This document shows positions 25,636 to 35,045 of a DNA stretch of 64,000 bases, in pieces (positions within the stretch are counted from its first letter, which is position 1; every line of letters starts with the position of its first letter). This stretch comes from Psychroflexus lacisalsi (GTDB lineage Bacteria; Bacteroidota; Bacteroidia; Flavobacteriales; Flavobacteriaceae): the NCBI RefSeq assembly GCF_020164495.1, contig NZ_JAIQYZ010000004.1, positions 62,001-126,000 of the forward strand. The letters are read 5' to 3'. The notes under the pieces were generated by a model, which had not been told where the DNA came from, did not search any database, and saw only the letters and a program-made list of their open reading frames with translations. A program made the translations under genes and the position numbers.

Positions 25636-26070
25636 ATGAATAAGATATTTAATATTATAAAAATTGTTTTCGGTGTTGTAGGAGCTATTCTCTTTGTGAG
25701 AATCCTGAATGCTGGGGATGATGCGATAGAAGCTGATGCAGCGATGCAAACAAGCGTGCTAGCTCCGTTTATGTATGTTTCCTACGTGATATTGGCAATT
25801 ACTATTCTTGCGGTTTTGATTTTTTCAATCAAAGCCCTTTTTACAGGTAATGTAAAGAAAACGCTTATATCCTTAGGGGGTTTTATTTTAGTCATTGTAA
25901 TTTCATACGCAGTGTCTAGTGGAACAGAAACAGCTTTAAGGGATGGTGACATGCTATCTGCTAACGGTTCCAGATTGGTCAGTACAGGATTGACAGCTTT
26001 CTATATATTAGCAGCTTTAGCGGTATTAGCAATGCTATTATCGAGTGTTAGAAAAATTATAACTAAATAA
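25636..26070 (+). CDS. Membrane protein between ExbB and ExbD
   Basis: A protein of 144 residues with four predicted hydrophobic helices: an N-terminal one with FNIIKIVFGVVGAILFVRIL, two in the middle (PFMYVSYVILAITILAVLIF; LISLGGFILVIVISYAVSS) and one at the C-terminus (TAFYILAALAVLAMLLSSV). No catalytic motif. It is fixed in position between exbB (5 bases upstream) and exbD (2 bases downstream), a conserved arrangement I believe is common in Flavobacteriia, so it may be an accessory subunit. That role is an inference from order alone. Confidence 0.75.
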   Translation: MNKIFNIIKIVFGVVGAILFVRILNAGDDAIEADAAMQTSVLAPFMYVSYVILAITILAVLIFSIKALFTGNVKKTLISLGGFILVIVISYAVSSGTETALRDGDMLSANGSRLVSTGLTAFYILAALAVLAMLLSSVRKIITK

Positions 26071-26072
26071 TT

Positions 26073-26681
26073 ATGGCAAAAAGATCAGCACCAGAGGTAA
26101 ATGCTGGATCCATGGCGGATATAGCTTTCCTTTTGCTTATCTTTTTCTTGGTGACTACTACCATTGAAACAGATAGCGGAATTACAAGGAAGTTACCTCC
26201 AATTGACGATTCAGAAGAAGAGCCACCAATTTTGAAAGAACGTAATATTTTTATTGTTCTTGTGAATTCTAACGGTGACTTGTTTGTTGAAGATGAGAAA
26301 ATGGAATTTAGAGATTTGAGACAGTCAGCTATAGACTTTTTAGATAATGGTGGAGGTACTGGCGACGAAGCATGCGATTATTGCCAAGGAGCTAAGGACC
26401 CAAAATCCTCTGATAATCCTATAAAAGCTGTTATTTCTTTGCAGAATGATAGAAAGACCCAATATGGTAGATACATAGCTGTTCAAAATGAGCTAGTGGC
26501 TGCCTATAACGAATTGAGAAATAGAGAAGCGAATAGACTTTATGATACTGATTTTGTAGATATGGAAGCTGCCTTTAATGACTCTGAATGGCGAGGTGAT
26601 AAAGAAAAGCTTAAAGAGAGAATTGGTATCATAAAAGAAATGTATCCACAGAAATTATCTGAAGCGGAACCTAAAAAATAA
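26073..26681 (+). CDS. ExbD/TolR-family biopolymer transport protein 1
   Basis: A protein of 202 residues with one N-terminal membrane helix carrying the proton-path aspartate (SMADIAFLLLIFFLVTTTIE, about 12-31) and a periplasmic domain. It is longer than E. coli ExbD (141); the extra region includes a Cys-containing insert (DEACDYCQGAKD), possibly a disulfide or metal loop. It partners with the ExbB encoded upstream and a second ExbD encoded 12 bases downstream. Confidence 0.9.
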   Translation: MAKRSAPEVNAGSMADIAFLLLIFFLVTTTIETDSGITRKLPPIDDSEEEPPILKERNIFIVLVNSNGDLFVEDEKMEFRDLRQSAIDFLDNGGGTGDEACDYCQGAKDPKSSDNPIKAVISLQNDRKTQYGRYIAVQNELVAAYNELRNREANRLYDTDFVDMEAAFNDSEWRGDKEKLKERIGIIKEMYPQKLSEAEPKK

Positions 26682-26693
26682 AACTGAAAACTT

Positions 26694-27176
26694 ATGTCAA
26701 AATTTAAAAAGAAAGATGATGGTGGGACTCCTGCGATTTCTACCGCATCCTTACCAGATATTGTTTTTATGCTTTTGTTCTTTTTTATGGTTGTTACCGT
26801 AATGAGAGATACTTCACTTAAGGTTCAAAATATTCTTCCTTTTGCTGACCAAGTTGAAAAGTTAGATAAGAAAAATTTAATTATGTATATCTATGCTGGG
26901 AAACCATCACCTAGATATCAGGAAACTTTTGGTACAGAAGCTAGAATACAATTGAACGATAAGTACGCAAGTGTGAATGACGTTCAGCAATTTATTAAAG
27001 AAGAACGCCTGTCTAAACGTGAAGAGTTGCAGGATAAATTGACGACTGCCCTAAAAGTTGATAAAGAAACTAACATGGGTCTTGTATCCGATATCAAGCA
27101 AGAATTGCGTAAAGCTGAGGCATTAAAAATTAATTATACAACTAAGGAAGGGGCAGCAGAGCTCAATCTTGAGTAG
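26694..27176 (+). CDS. ExbD/TolR-family biopolymer transport protein 2
   Basis: A protein of 160 residues with a single N-terminal helix holding the conserved aspartate (SLPDIVFMLLFFFMVVTVMRD, about 18-38) and a short periplasmic domain. It probably forms a heteromer with the preceding ExbD-like protein around the ExbB pentamer, as suggested by the paired genes. A terminator follows 24 bases after the stop. Confidence 0.9.
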   Translation: MSKFKKKDDGGTPAISTASLPDIVFMLLFFFMVVTVMRDTSLKVQNILPFADQVEKLDKKNLIMYIYAGKPSPRYQETFGTEARIQLNDKYASVNDVQQFIKEERLSKREELQDKLTTALKVDKETNMGLVSDIKQELRKAEALKINYTTKEGAAELNLE

Positions 27177-27200
27177 GTTGTCTGACATTATAATGTTTAA

Positions 27201-27229
27201 AAGGCACTCTTTCTAAGAGTGCCTTTTTT
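27201..27229 (+). terminator. Terminator of the exbB-exbD-exbD operon
   Basis: AAGGCACTCTT/AAGAGTGCCTT with a short loop followed by six T residues; porT lies beyond it and must be read through or have its own promoter. Confidence 0.85.
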
Positions 27230-27271
27230 ATTTGCTTCAACCTGTTTAACTTTCCCTACTTTTAATATGAG

Positions 27272-27970
27272 ATGAAAATTATTTACTTAAGTGTCTTTTT
27301 GCTTTATTTCTGTGCCATTGAGGCACAAGATCTCTCTTGGCTTAAACAGAACGAATCTGATTCTCTCTACAGAGAAGATCAATTCTACGTTGGGTTTAGT
27401 TTTAATTTTTTAACTGATCTTCCTGAAAATGTAGAACAATCTGGATTCTCAGGAGGCCTTATATTTGGTTTTATCCGTGACATGCCTATTAATAAAAGAA
27501 GGAATCTCTCTCTTGGTGTAGGTTTAGGTTTAAATCTCAATACCTTCGGACAAACCTTAAAAATATCCAGAGACACGGATCAGGATAATTTTTCTGTATT
27601 GGATCCTGAGGTGAATTACGATACCAATCGTTTTACTACTAACCTTGTCGAAATACCCTTAGAGTTGAGATGGAGAACTTCTGATGTTGACAAACTGTCT
27701 TTTTGGAGAGTATACTTAGGAGTGACTTTTGGGTATGTCATAAGTTCTAAGTCCATTTTCCGCAGTCCTGAAGAAAGCTATGAATTCAGTTCTATAGATG
27801 GTCTAAATGATTTCAGAACAAACTTGAAACTCACCTTTGGTTATGGGGCAGTCAATTTTTTTGTAGATGCAAGTCTAAATCCATTGTTTGAAGAATCACA
27901 GATGGAAGTTACAGGTGAAGACGTTGGAATAAAACCTATAAAGGTAGGACTGGTCTTTTTCTTCTTGTAG
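27272..27970 (+). CDS. porT: PorT-family outer-membrane protein of type IX secretion
   Basis: A protein of 232 residues with a signal peptide (MKIIYLSVFLLYFCAIEAQ) and a beta-barrel pattern of alternating strands, many Gly/Phe pairs and a C-terminal strand ending in VGLVFFFL. The position behind two exbD genes and the size match PorT/SprT, a membrane component needed for type IX secretion and gliding in Bacteroidetes. The family call rests on the pattern and on gene order, which I know to be conserved; no catalytic residue is expected. It ends two bases before a convergent gene. Confidence 0.8.
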   Translation: MKIIYLSVFLLYFCAIEAQDLSWLKQNESDSLYREDQFYVGFSFNFLTDLPENVEQSGFSGGLIFGFIRDMPINKRRNLSLGVGLGLNLNTFGQTLKISRDTDQDNFSVLDPEVNYDTNRFTTNLVEIPLELRWRTSDVDKLSFWRVYLGVTFGYVISSKSIFRSPEESYEFSSIDGLNDFRTNLKLTFGYGAVNFFVDASLNPLFEESQMEVTGEDVGIKPIKVGLVFFFL

Positions 27971-27972
27971 AC

Positions 27973-28587
27973 CTAAACCCAATAACTAAAGAAATATAAT
28001 TGAGGTAAAACTCCTCCTACAATACCTAATACAACTTCAGGAAAGGTATGTGCTCTTTCAAAAAGTCGTGATGCGCTTACAAGTCCAAGAAAAATAATGA
28101 ATAGGCTAATTGAAAATATCATGGGTTCCTGAAAAGATAAGCTTAGACCAATGATAAAACAAACAAGTCCACTTATTCCCAAAGCATGTAAACTTATTTT
28201 CACCCTAAACATACTGAAAAGTAGCGATATAATGCCAGAAAAGAGTATCCCAGAAAAGAAATAAAATAGCGTTCGGTAATTGTAGACGTCCAGTATGTTG
28301 TTGAGTAAAATAAGAACTAATAATATAAAAAACATTATAAAAAAACGTCTTTCCTTAACATCAGAGAGAGTGTAGTTCTTGATCAGTCTCAAGTTTTTTG
28401 CAATAAATAAAAATACTATAGGCAAGAAGATGGTGAGGATAATCACTGCCACAAGTTTGGCAGTTATAATTTGCTGGTCCAAGTAATTTGGGATGGCATA
28501 AAAATAAAATAAACAACCTATTACAGGCATCCATAATGGATGTCCTAAGATAGAGAGAAGCTTTGAGCCTCTTTCTATCAACCTCAT
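27973..28587 (-). CDS. PAP2-like polytopic membrane protein
   Basis: A protein of 204 residues with about six membrane helices. The end (SASRLFERAHTFPEVVLGIVGG) resembles the last part of the phosphatidic acid phosphatase type 2 motif, with an Arg-x6-His spacing, but the earlier K-x6-RP and PSGH signature parts are not visible, so enzymatic activity is doubtful. It overlaps the rpoN stop by four bases (ATGA) and must be co-transcribed with it. Function unknown. Confidence 0.7.
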   Translation of the reverse strand: MRLIERGSKLLSILGHPLWMPVIGCLFYFYAIPNYLDQQIITAKLVAVIILTIFLPIVFLFIAKNLRLIKNYTLSDVKERRFFIMFFILLVLILLNNILDVYNYRTLFYFFSGILFSGIISLLFSMFRVKISLHALGISGLVCFIIGLSLSFQEPMIFSISLFIIFLGLVSASRLFERAHTFPEVVLGIVGGVLPQLYFFSYWV

Positions 28588-30032
28588 ATTTCTTTTCTCA
28601 ATCTTGCGACAGGCACATCCAATTGTTCTCGGTATTTTGCTATTGTCCTTCTCGCGATTGGATAGCCCTTTTCTTTAAGTATTTGAGCTAATTTAGCATC
28701 AGTATGTGGTTTTTTCTTGTTTTCAGACTCAATCGTCATTTCCAGAATCTTTTTGATTTCTCTTGTCGACACATCCTCGCCTTCCTCATTCTTCATCGAT
28801 TCTGAAAAGAAACTTTTAATGAGAAATGTACCGTAAGGTGTTTCAACATACTTACTATTAGCTACTCTGGACACAGTACTGATGTCCATATCTATTTTTT
28901 CAGCAATATCTTTTAGTATCATAGGCTTTAGAGACCTTTCATCTCCCGAAAGGAAGTATTCTTCCTGATGCATCATAATAGAATACATCGTAGAGTATAG
29001 GGTTTCCTGCCTTTGTTTAATGGCATCAATAAACCACTTTGCAGAATCTAATTTTTGTTTGATAAAGAAAACAGCCTCCTTTTGCTCTTTTGTCTTAGTT
29101 TTAGCTTCTTTATAGCCTTTCAGCATATTGGAATAATCTCTGGAAATATGCATTTCTGGTGCATTTCTACCATTTAAAGTCAATTCTAATTCGCCATTTT
29201 TAATATGAATTGCAAAATCAGGAATAACATGTTCGACTGATTTGCTATTTCCAGAATACGACGCACCAGGTTTTGGATTAAGGTGCTCTATTTCTTCAAC
29301 TGCTTTTTTCAGTTTTTCTTCTGTAATGTTGAATTTCTGAATAAGTTTATCGTAATGTTTTTTACTGAATTTATCAAAAGCCTCGTCTATAATTTTGTAG
29401 GCTAAATCTACACTCTCCGTCTTGTCCTTCCTTTGTAATTGTATAAGTAAGCACTCTCGAAGATCCCGAGCACCGACTCCAGCTGGATCTAAAGATTGTA
29501 CAATTTTTAATGTTTTCTCGACAGTTTGTTCTTCTGTGTATATATTTTGAGTAAAAGCTAAATCATCAACAATATCTACCAAAGATCGTCGTATGTATCC
29601 ACTATCATCTACGCTACCTACCAGAAAAAATGCAATTTCTTCTTGATCGCCTTTAAATGAAAACGTTTGTAACTGAGTTTTTAGATATTGTGAAAATGAA
29701 GTTCCAGAGGCATAGGGCACTTGTTTGTCTTCATCGTCTGCACTGTAATTGTTGGCTTTTAGCTTGTAATTTGGGATTTCGTCATCGCTTAAATAATCAT
29801 CAACATCAAATTCAGTTTCAATAACATCACGTTCATCTACATCTGTTTCATTTTTGAATTCGTCTTCAAATTCATCTTTCTCTTTTTCAGCATCAAGAGC
29901 TGGATTTTCTTCATATTCCTGCTTTACCCTTTGTTCAAAAGCTAAAGTAGGAAGCTGTATCAACTTCATCAACTGTATTTGTTGCGGTGATAACTTCTGG
30001 GATAATTTAAGGTTAAGCCTTTGTTTTAGCAT
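28584..30032 (-). CDS. rpoN: RNA polymerase sigma-54 factor
   Basis: A protein of 482 residues with sigma-54 organisation: a Gln-rich activator-contact region (LKLSQKLSPQQIQLMKLIQLP at the start), an acidic linker (about 45-100), the core-binding domain with SLDPAGVGARDLRECLLIQL, a helix-turn-helix (KDIAEKIDMDISTVSRVANSKYVETPYGTF) and the C-terminal RpoN box (ARRTIAKYREQL). It directs transcription from -24/-12 promoters with enhancer-binding activators. It is followed by a PAP2-like gene and preceded by rluA and asnS on the same strand. Confidence 0.96.
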   Translation of the reverse strand: MLKQRLNLKLSQKLSPQQIQLMKLIQLPTLAFEQRVKQEYEENPALDAEKEKDEFEDEFKNETDVDERDVIETEFDVDDYLSDDEIPNYKLKANNYSADDEDKQVPYASGTSFSQYLKTQLQTFSFKGDQEEIAFFLVGSVDDSGYIRRSLVDIVDDLAFTQNIYTEEQTVEKTLKIVQSLDPAGVGARDLRECLLIQLQRKDKTESVDLAYKIIDEAFDKFSKKHYDKLIQKFNITEEKLKKAVEEIEHLNPKPGASYSGNSKSVEHVIPDFAIHIKNGELELTLNGRNAPEMHISRDYSNMLKGYKEAKTKTKEQKEAVFFIKQKLDSAKWFIDAIKQRQETLYSTMYSIMMHQEEYFLSGDERSLKPMILKDIAEKIDMDISTVSRVANSKYVETPYGTFLIKSFFSESMKNEEGEDVSTREIKKILEMTIESENKKKPHTDAKLAQILKEKGYPIARRTIAKYREQLDVPVARLRKEI

Positions 30033-30104
30033 GGTTCTGAGTCAATGGTTTATGCTGAATTTTATTTTAGATCAACTAATTCAACATTAATCAAATCTAA
30101 AATT

Positions 30105-30983
30105 TTACTTCAAGCCATCAATAAATTTAACGAATTTATGTGGTAACTCAGTTTCAATAAATAATCTTTTTTGAGTTTTGGGATGAACAAATCTCAGGGA
30201 GCTAGCGTGCAGCAGAAGACTATTGTTTTTATTTTTCTCTCCATAAATAGCATCTCCCACGATAGGATTTCCTTGTGAAGAAAGATGAATCCTGAGCTGA
30301 TGTGTTCTTCCTGTTTCAGGCCATAAATCTACTAAGCTAAAGATTTTATGCTCTTTTTGAAATGCCTTTCTAACCTGAAATTTTGTCAAGCTCCTTTTTC
30401 CGTCAATATCTGTATTGATTTCGCCTTGCTCATGATCAAAACCTCCAGAAACTACAGCTGAATATTTTTTCTGAATTTTATGATGTTCAAAAAGAACCGA
30501 TAAAAGTGATTTTACCGATTGTGTTTTAGCAATCAATAGAATGCCAGAGGTAGGATTGTCCAATCTGTGAACCGGTTGCGGAAATGGAAGCTTATCTTTT
30601 TCCGGACTTTCCTTTAGATTGAATGGCAAAGCATTCTCAATGGTCTTGAAATAGTTTCCATTGGTTGGATATCCGGCAGGTTTATGAATGACAGCCAAAA
30701 AATTATCTTCATATAGAATGTCAATTTTTAGATTAAAAACTTTTTTATTACCCTGAGTTTCTTCAGCAAAAAGTTTTATAACCTGCCCATTCTCAACCCA
30801 ATTTGAAGTGTTGGCTATATTTCCATCAATTGTGATAAGCTCTTTTTTAAGAGTCTTTTTCAAAGCACTTTTAGTCTGGATAGACTGAAAAATGTCTATG
30901 CCGTACTCTTGTAAGCGAGTTTTTTCTTTTAAGTTTCCAACTACATGAGTTTCAATGCAGGTTTTTGGTTTAAAATTCTGCAT
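30105..30983 (-). CDS. RluA-family RNA pseudouridine synthase
   Basis: A protein of 292 residues with an N-terminal S4-like RNA-binding segment (QSIQTKSALKKTLKKELITIDG) and the synthase domain. The catalytic aspartate lies in PVHRLDNPTSGILL (about 142-155); ETGRTHQLRIHL and GDAIYG are the other family motifs. The exact rRNA or tRNA site cannot be told. The start overlaps the asnS stop by 14 bases, indicating one transcript. Confidence 0.92.
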   Translation of the reverse strand: MQNFKPKTCIETHVVGNLKEKTRLQEYGIDIFQSIQTKSALKKTLKKELITIDGNIANTSNWVENGQVIKLFAEETQGNKKVFNLKIDILYEDNFLAVIHKPAGYPTNGNYFKTIENALPFNLKESPEKDKLPFPQPVHRLDNPTSGILLIAKTQSVKSLLSVLFEHHKIQKKYSAVVSGGFDHEQGEINTDIDGKRSLTKFQVRKAFQKEHKIFSLVDLWPETGRTHQLRIHLSSQGNPIVGDAIYGEKNKNNSLLLHASSLRFVHPKTQKRLFIETELPHKFVKFIDGLK

Positions 30984-32412
30984 TTTGAGGCGTTCTTGGA
31001 TAAGGAATTACGTCCCTTATGTTTGACATTCCTGTTGCAAAAAGCACCAGACGTTCAAAGCCAAGACCAAAGCCAGAATGTTTACATGTTCCAAGCTTTC
31101 TGGTTTCCAGGTACCACCATAGCTCCTTTTCGTCTACACCACCTTCTTTCATTTTGGAAAGTAGGACATCATAACGCTCTTCCCTCTGAGAACCCCCTGC
31201 TATTTCTCCAATCCCTGGGAAAAGAACATCCATGGCTCTTACTGTTTTTTCATCATCGTTGAGGCGCATGTAGAATGCTTTTATATCGGCAGGATAATCA
31301 TAAAGAACTACAGGACAACCAAAGTGTTTTTCAACCAAATACCGCTCGTGTTCACTTTGTAAGTCAGCGCCCCATTCTTCAATGATGTAGTTGAATTTCT
31401 TTTTCTTGTTTGGTTTTGAATTTTTCAAGATCTCAATGGCTTCTGTATAAGAGACTCTTTTGAAATTGTTTTTTAATACAAAATCAATTTTCTCTCTCAG
31501 TGGCATTGGTGATCTATCCTTTTCTGGTTTAGACTTCTCTTCTTGTAGAAGTCTATTTTCTAAAAATTCTAAATCAGCTTGACAATGTTTTGAAATGTAA
31601 TTTAAAACATACTGAATAAAATCTTCAGCTAAATCGATATTCCCTTCCAAATCGCAAAATGCCATCTCTGGTTCTATCATCCAGAATTCAGCTAGATGTC
31701 TGGAAGTGTTGGAGTTTTCTGCTCTGAAGGTTGGTCCAAACGTGTAAACCTTTCCTAGGCCAAGGGCATAAGTTTCGGCTTCAAGCTGTCCACTAACCGT
31801 CAGGTTGGTTTCCTTTCCGAAAAAATCTTTAGAGAAATCAATTTCACCCGCATCATTTTTTGGAATGTCCTTCATATTTAAACTTGTCACTTTAAACATT
31901 TCTCCAGCGCCTTCAGCATCACTTCCTGTTACAATCGGAGTGTTGACGTAGTAGAATCCGTTATCATTAAAATATTGATGAACTGCAAAAGCGAGTTTTG
32001 ATCTCACCCTCATCACAGCTCCAAAAGTGTTGGTTCTTACTCTGAGGTGAGCTTGTTCTCTGAGTTTTTCCAGAGAGTGTTTTTTTGGCTGAAGTATCGT
32101 TTTCTTAACATCTTCAGGATCGGCTTTTCCTAAAATTTCAATTGATTTGACATCAAGTTCAACTCGTTGACCCTTTCCTTCGCTTTCCTTTAAAGTTCCG
32201 ATGACCGATACTGATGCTCCAGTAGTTATGCTTTTCAAAACTTCCTCGTCAGTATTTTCAAAATCCACAATGCATTGCAAATTATCCAGGCAGGATCCAT
32301 CATTCAAAGCGATAAAGCGATTACTTCTAAACGCTCTCACCCAACCGTTTACTTTATATTCTTGTAAAATATGATCACTTTCCAGAAGCTCAACTACGTT
32401 TTTTATCAGCAT
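30970..32412 (-). CDS. asnS: Asparaginyl-tRNA synthetase
   Basis: Class IIb synthetase of 480 residues with an N-terminal OB-fold anticodon domain (VNGWVRAFRSNRFIALNDGS) and the catalytic core: motif 1 around FAVHQYFNDNGFYYVNTPIV, motif 2 FRAENSNTSRHLAEFWMIEPE region and motif 3 GFGLGFERLVLFATGM. It charges the tRNA-Asn encoded at 54920. I start at the ATG at 32412; a TTG two codons upstream is less likely. First gene of the asnS-rluA pair, with rpoN next on the same strand. Confidence 0.96.
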   Translation of the reverse strand: MLIKNVVELLESDHILQEYKVNGWVRAFRSNRFIALNDGSCLDNLQCIVDFENTDEEVLKSITTGASVSVIGTLKESEGKGQRVELDVKSIEILGKADPEDVKKTILQPKKHSLEKLREQAHLRVRTNTFGAVMRVRSKLAFAVHQYFNDNGFYYVNTPIVTGSDAEGAGEMFKVTSLNMKDIPKNDAGEIDFSKDFFGKETNLTVSGQLEAETYALGLGKVYTFGPTFRAENSNTSRHLAEFWMIEPEMAFCDLEGNIDLAEDFIQYVLNYISKHCQADLEFLENRLLQEEKSKPEKDRSPMPLREKIDFVLKNNFKRVSYTEAIEILKNSKPNKKKKFNYIIEEWGADLQSEHERYLVEKHFGCPVVLYDYPADIKAFYMRLNDDEKTVRAMDVLFPGIGEIAGGSQREERYDVLLSKMKEGGVDEKELWWYLETRKLGTCKHSGFGLGFERLVLFATGMSNIRDVIPYPRTPQNAEF

Positions 32413-32586
32413 TATCAATTGTTTTAGTAAGTAGCAAAGGTAATTTTTTCCTTAAGGCTTTACAATAGCTTTTGAAAAATACAACCTCATTTTATTTAGG
32501 TTCGTTGAGTGAATTTTAAATATTTCTATATTATTCCAGATTTAAGTAAAAAGCTTCTTATTTTTGTTTAAAATTAATCTAAATAG

Positions 32587-32820
32587 ATGATGACTGTAGC
32601 TAATTTAAAGAAGGGACAGAAAGCTATCATAGGAGAAATGACCTCTCAGGATATTCCTCTCAAGCTTTTAGAAATGGGGTGTTTGCCAGGAAATCATGTT
32701 GAACTGATACAGATAGCTCCATTTAGAGATCCACTTTATCTCAACATCAATGATACTTACTTATCAATTAGAAAAGAGACTGCCAAGCTCATCAACGTAG
32801 AACTTATTGAGGATGAGTAA
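32587..32820 (+). CDS. feoA: FeoA ferrous iron transport accessory protein
   Basis: A small SH3-like protein of 77 residues that regulates the FeoB channel at the membrane's cytosolic face. The core follows the family: A-x-L-K-K-G-Q-K, LKLLEMGCLPGNHVELIQIAPFRDPLYLNI. Two ATGs stand in tandem at the start. It overlaps feoB by 8 bases (ATGAGTAA). The upstream 32419-32586 holds no convincing iron-repressor box. Confidence 0.92.
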   Translation: MMTVANLKKGQKAIIGEMTSQDIPLKLLEMGCLPGNHVELIQIAPFRDPLYLNINDTYLSIRKETAKLINVELIEDE

Positions 32821-34915
32821 ACAAATAAATGTGGCTTTAGTTGGCAATCCGAATACAGGCAAAACTTCAGTCTTCAATAACCTTACAGGACTAAATCAGA
32901 AGGTTGGTAATTATCCAGGAATCACTGTAGAAAAGAAAGAAGCTATAGTTAAGCTTTCAAGAAACCTTAAGGCCCATATTCTGGACTTACCTGGGACCTA
33001 CAGTCTCAATGCGACTTCGATGGATGAAAATGTGGTTGTCGAATTGCTGTTGAATAAAAATGACAAAGACTATCCAGATGTTGTGGTCGTGGTTAGCGAT
33101 ATTGAAAATCTCAAAAGGAATCTTCTTTTGTTTACTCAAATAAAAGACCTTGGATTGCCAACCATCCTAGCAATAAACATGGCTGATCGTATGGATAGGA
33201 AAGGAATTGAACTTGATATTGAACTCCTAGAAAAGCGGTTGAATACTAATGTAAATCTAATAAGTGCAAAGAAAAATAAGGGATTTGAGGGTTTAAAACA
33301 ATCCATCATTGATTATAATAAAATTTCTTTGAAACCTTGTTTGGATGCTTCAGCAATAGATAAAGATTATTTTGATTCCTTAAAAAAGGCGTATCCTAAC
33401 CAAGATCTTTATAAATTATGGTTGGTAATCACTCAAGATGTTAACTTCGGTAAAACCAACAGGAAAAGAATTCCTTCTGAAAGCGGATTTAAACCAAAAT
33501 CAGATTCAGAAATAAAACGACTTCAGCAAAAGGAAACCATTAAAAGGTATCAATTTATCAATAATACCCTGAAGGAAACCCTAACAAAGGATCTGGCTTT
33601 AGCAAAAGGACTCAGAGCTACAATTGATCGATTGCTGATCCATAAAGTCTGGGGCTATGTCATCTTTTTAGCAATTTTATTCTTGATTTTCCAGGCGATT
33701 TATGACTGGTCCACTTATCCAATGGATTTTATTGATGAGAGCTTTCTCTTTTTGAGCGAGTTTGTAAAACAAAGTTTGCCAGCAGGAATGCTGACCAACC
33801 TTATTTCTGAAGGTATTATTCCCGGTATAGGAGGGATTGTAATTTTTGTCCCTCAAATTGCCTTTTTGTTCCTATTCATATCTATTTTGGAAGAGACTGG
33901 ATATATGAGCCGAGTCGTTTTTCTTATGGATAGAATAATGCGCAAATTTGGAATGAGTGGTAAAAGTGTTGTGCCTCTGGTTTCTGGAACGGCATGCGCT
34001 ATTCCCGCTGTGATGGCTGCAAGGAATATTGAAAGTTGGAAAGAGAGACTGGTCACAATTTTGGTCGTTCCTTTTACCACCTGTTCTGCCAGGCTTCCAG
34101 TGTATTTAATCATTATCAGTCTGGTAATTCCAGACGAGCGCTGGCTTGGAATTTTTAATTATCAGGCTGTAACGTTGATGCTGCTTTATTTACTGGGATT
34201 CGTGACAGCAGTTGCTTCAGGCTGGTTAGCGAGCAAGATGCTTAAGATTGACTTCAAATCTTATTTTGTGGTAGAAATGCCGAATTATAAACTTCCGATT
34301 TTTAAAAATGTGGCCCTTACAGTAGTAGAAAAAACAAAATCTTTTGTGTTTGGAGCTGGGAAAATAATTTTAGCTATTTCTATTATTCTTTGGGTTTTGG
34401 CGAGTTATGGCCCAACAGATAAATTCGAAAATGCGGAGGAAATCGTATCCTCTACCATTGACCATTCGGAAATGACAGCAGAAGAGCTTGAAACAGAAAT
34501 TTCCTCTTACAAGTTAAAGAATTCTTACATTGGATATGCCGGTAGAGCAATAGAACCCGCTGTAACTCCTCTTGGCTACGATTGGAAAATAGGTATAGCC
34601 ATTATAAGTTCATTTGCAGCTCGGGAAGTTTTCGTAGGTACTTTGGCAACTATTTACAGTGTTGGGAGTGAAGATGAACAAACCATAAAAAGCAGAATGG
34701 CTGCTGAAACTAACCCAGTCCTTGGAGGACCTTTATTTACTTTTGCAAGTGGAATTAGCTTGTTGTTGTTTTACGCCTTTGCCATGCAGTGTATGAGTAC
34801 TTTGGCAATAGTGAAGAGAGAGACGGGAACTTGGAAATGGCCTATGATTCAATTATTTGGTATGTCCGGTTTCGCTTATGTAGTTGCTTTAATTGCTTTT
34901 CAAATTTTAAAATAA
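32813..34915 (+). CDS. feoB: FeoB ferrous iron transporter
   Basis: A 700-residue GTP-dependent Fe(II) importer. The N-terminal G domain shows G1 GNPNTGKTSVFN, G3 DLPGTYSLN and G4-like NMAD; a helical spacer region follows, then the membrane domain of about eight helices with Gate motifs, including SGKSVVPLVSGTACAIPAVMAAR and PFTTCSARLPVY, whose Cys residues belong to the permeation path. The start is the ATG at 32813 inside the end of feoA; the TTG at 32807 is not needed. A small Cys-rich partner gene follows four bases downstream. Confidence 0.96.
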   Translation: MSKQINVALVGNPNTGKTSVFNNLTGLNQKVGNYPGITVEKKEAIVKLSRNLKAHILDLPGTYSLNATSMDENVVVELLLNKNDKDYPDVVVVVSDIENLKRNLLLFTQIKDLGLPTILAINMADRMDRKGIELDIELLEKRLNTNVNLISAKKNKGFEGLKQSIIDYNKISLKPCLDASAIDKDYFDSLKKAYPNQDLYKLWLVITQDVNFGKTNRKRIPSESGFKPKSDSEIKRLQQKETIKRYQFINNTLKETLTKDLALAKGLRATIDRLLIHKVWGYVIFLAILFLIFQAIYDWSTYPMDFIDESFLFLSEFVKQSLPAGMLTNLISEGIIPGIGGIVIFVPQIAFLFLFISILEETGYMSRVVFLMDRIMRKFGMSGKSVVPLVSGTACAIPAVMAARNIESWKERLVTILVVPFTTCSARLPVYLIIISLVIPDERWLGIFNYQAVTLMLLYLLGFVTAVASGWLASKMLKIDFKSYFVVEMPNYKLPIFKNVALTVVEKTKSFVFGAGKIILAISIILWVLASYGPTDKFENAEEIVSSTIDHSEMTAEELETEISSYKLKNSYIGYAGRAIEPAVTPLGYDWKIGIAIISSFAAREVFVGTLATIYSVGSEDEQTIKSRMAAETNPVLGGPLFTFASGISLLLFYAFAMQCMSTLAIVKRETGTWKWPMIQLFGMSGFAYVVALIAFQILK

Positions 34916-34919
34916 AACT

Positions 34920-35045
34920 ATGTTACAGGAGATATTTGTACTTATTATATTTTTATTGGCGGTGAGTTATCTGGTAAAGAAATTCTTCTTCAAGTCAAAA
35001 AACAAGAGCGCAGCCTGTGGCTCTGGCCAATGTGGGTGTGATTAG
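34920..35045 (+). CDS. FeoB-associated Cys-rich membrane protein
   Basis: A 41-residue protein: one N-terminal membrane helix (LQEIFVLIIFLLAVSYLV), a basic stretch (KKFFFKSKNKS) and a Cys cluster CGSGQCGCD at the end. This is the layout of the small FeoB-associated Cys-rich protein family encoded right after feoB in many Bacteroidetes and Firmicutes, proposed to handle iron at the exit of the pump. It starts 4 bases after feoB and overlaps the end of the convergent gene by 4 bases. Confidence 0.85.
   Translation: MLQEIFVLIIFLLAVSYLVKKFFFKSKNKSAACGSGQCGCD

Noticed and set aside
32419-32586. Iron-repressor (Fur or DtxR type) box upstream of feoA
   Set aside because: Only a TTTAGGTT half-site was seen; no second arm at useful spacing.
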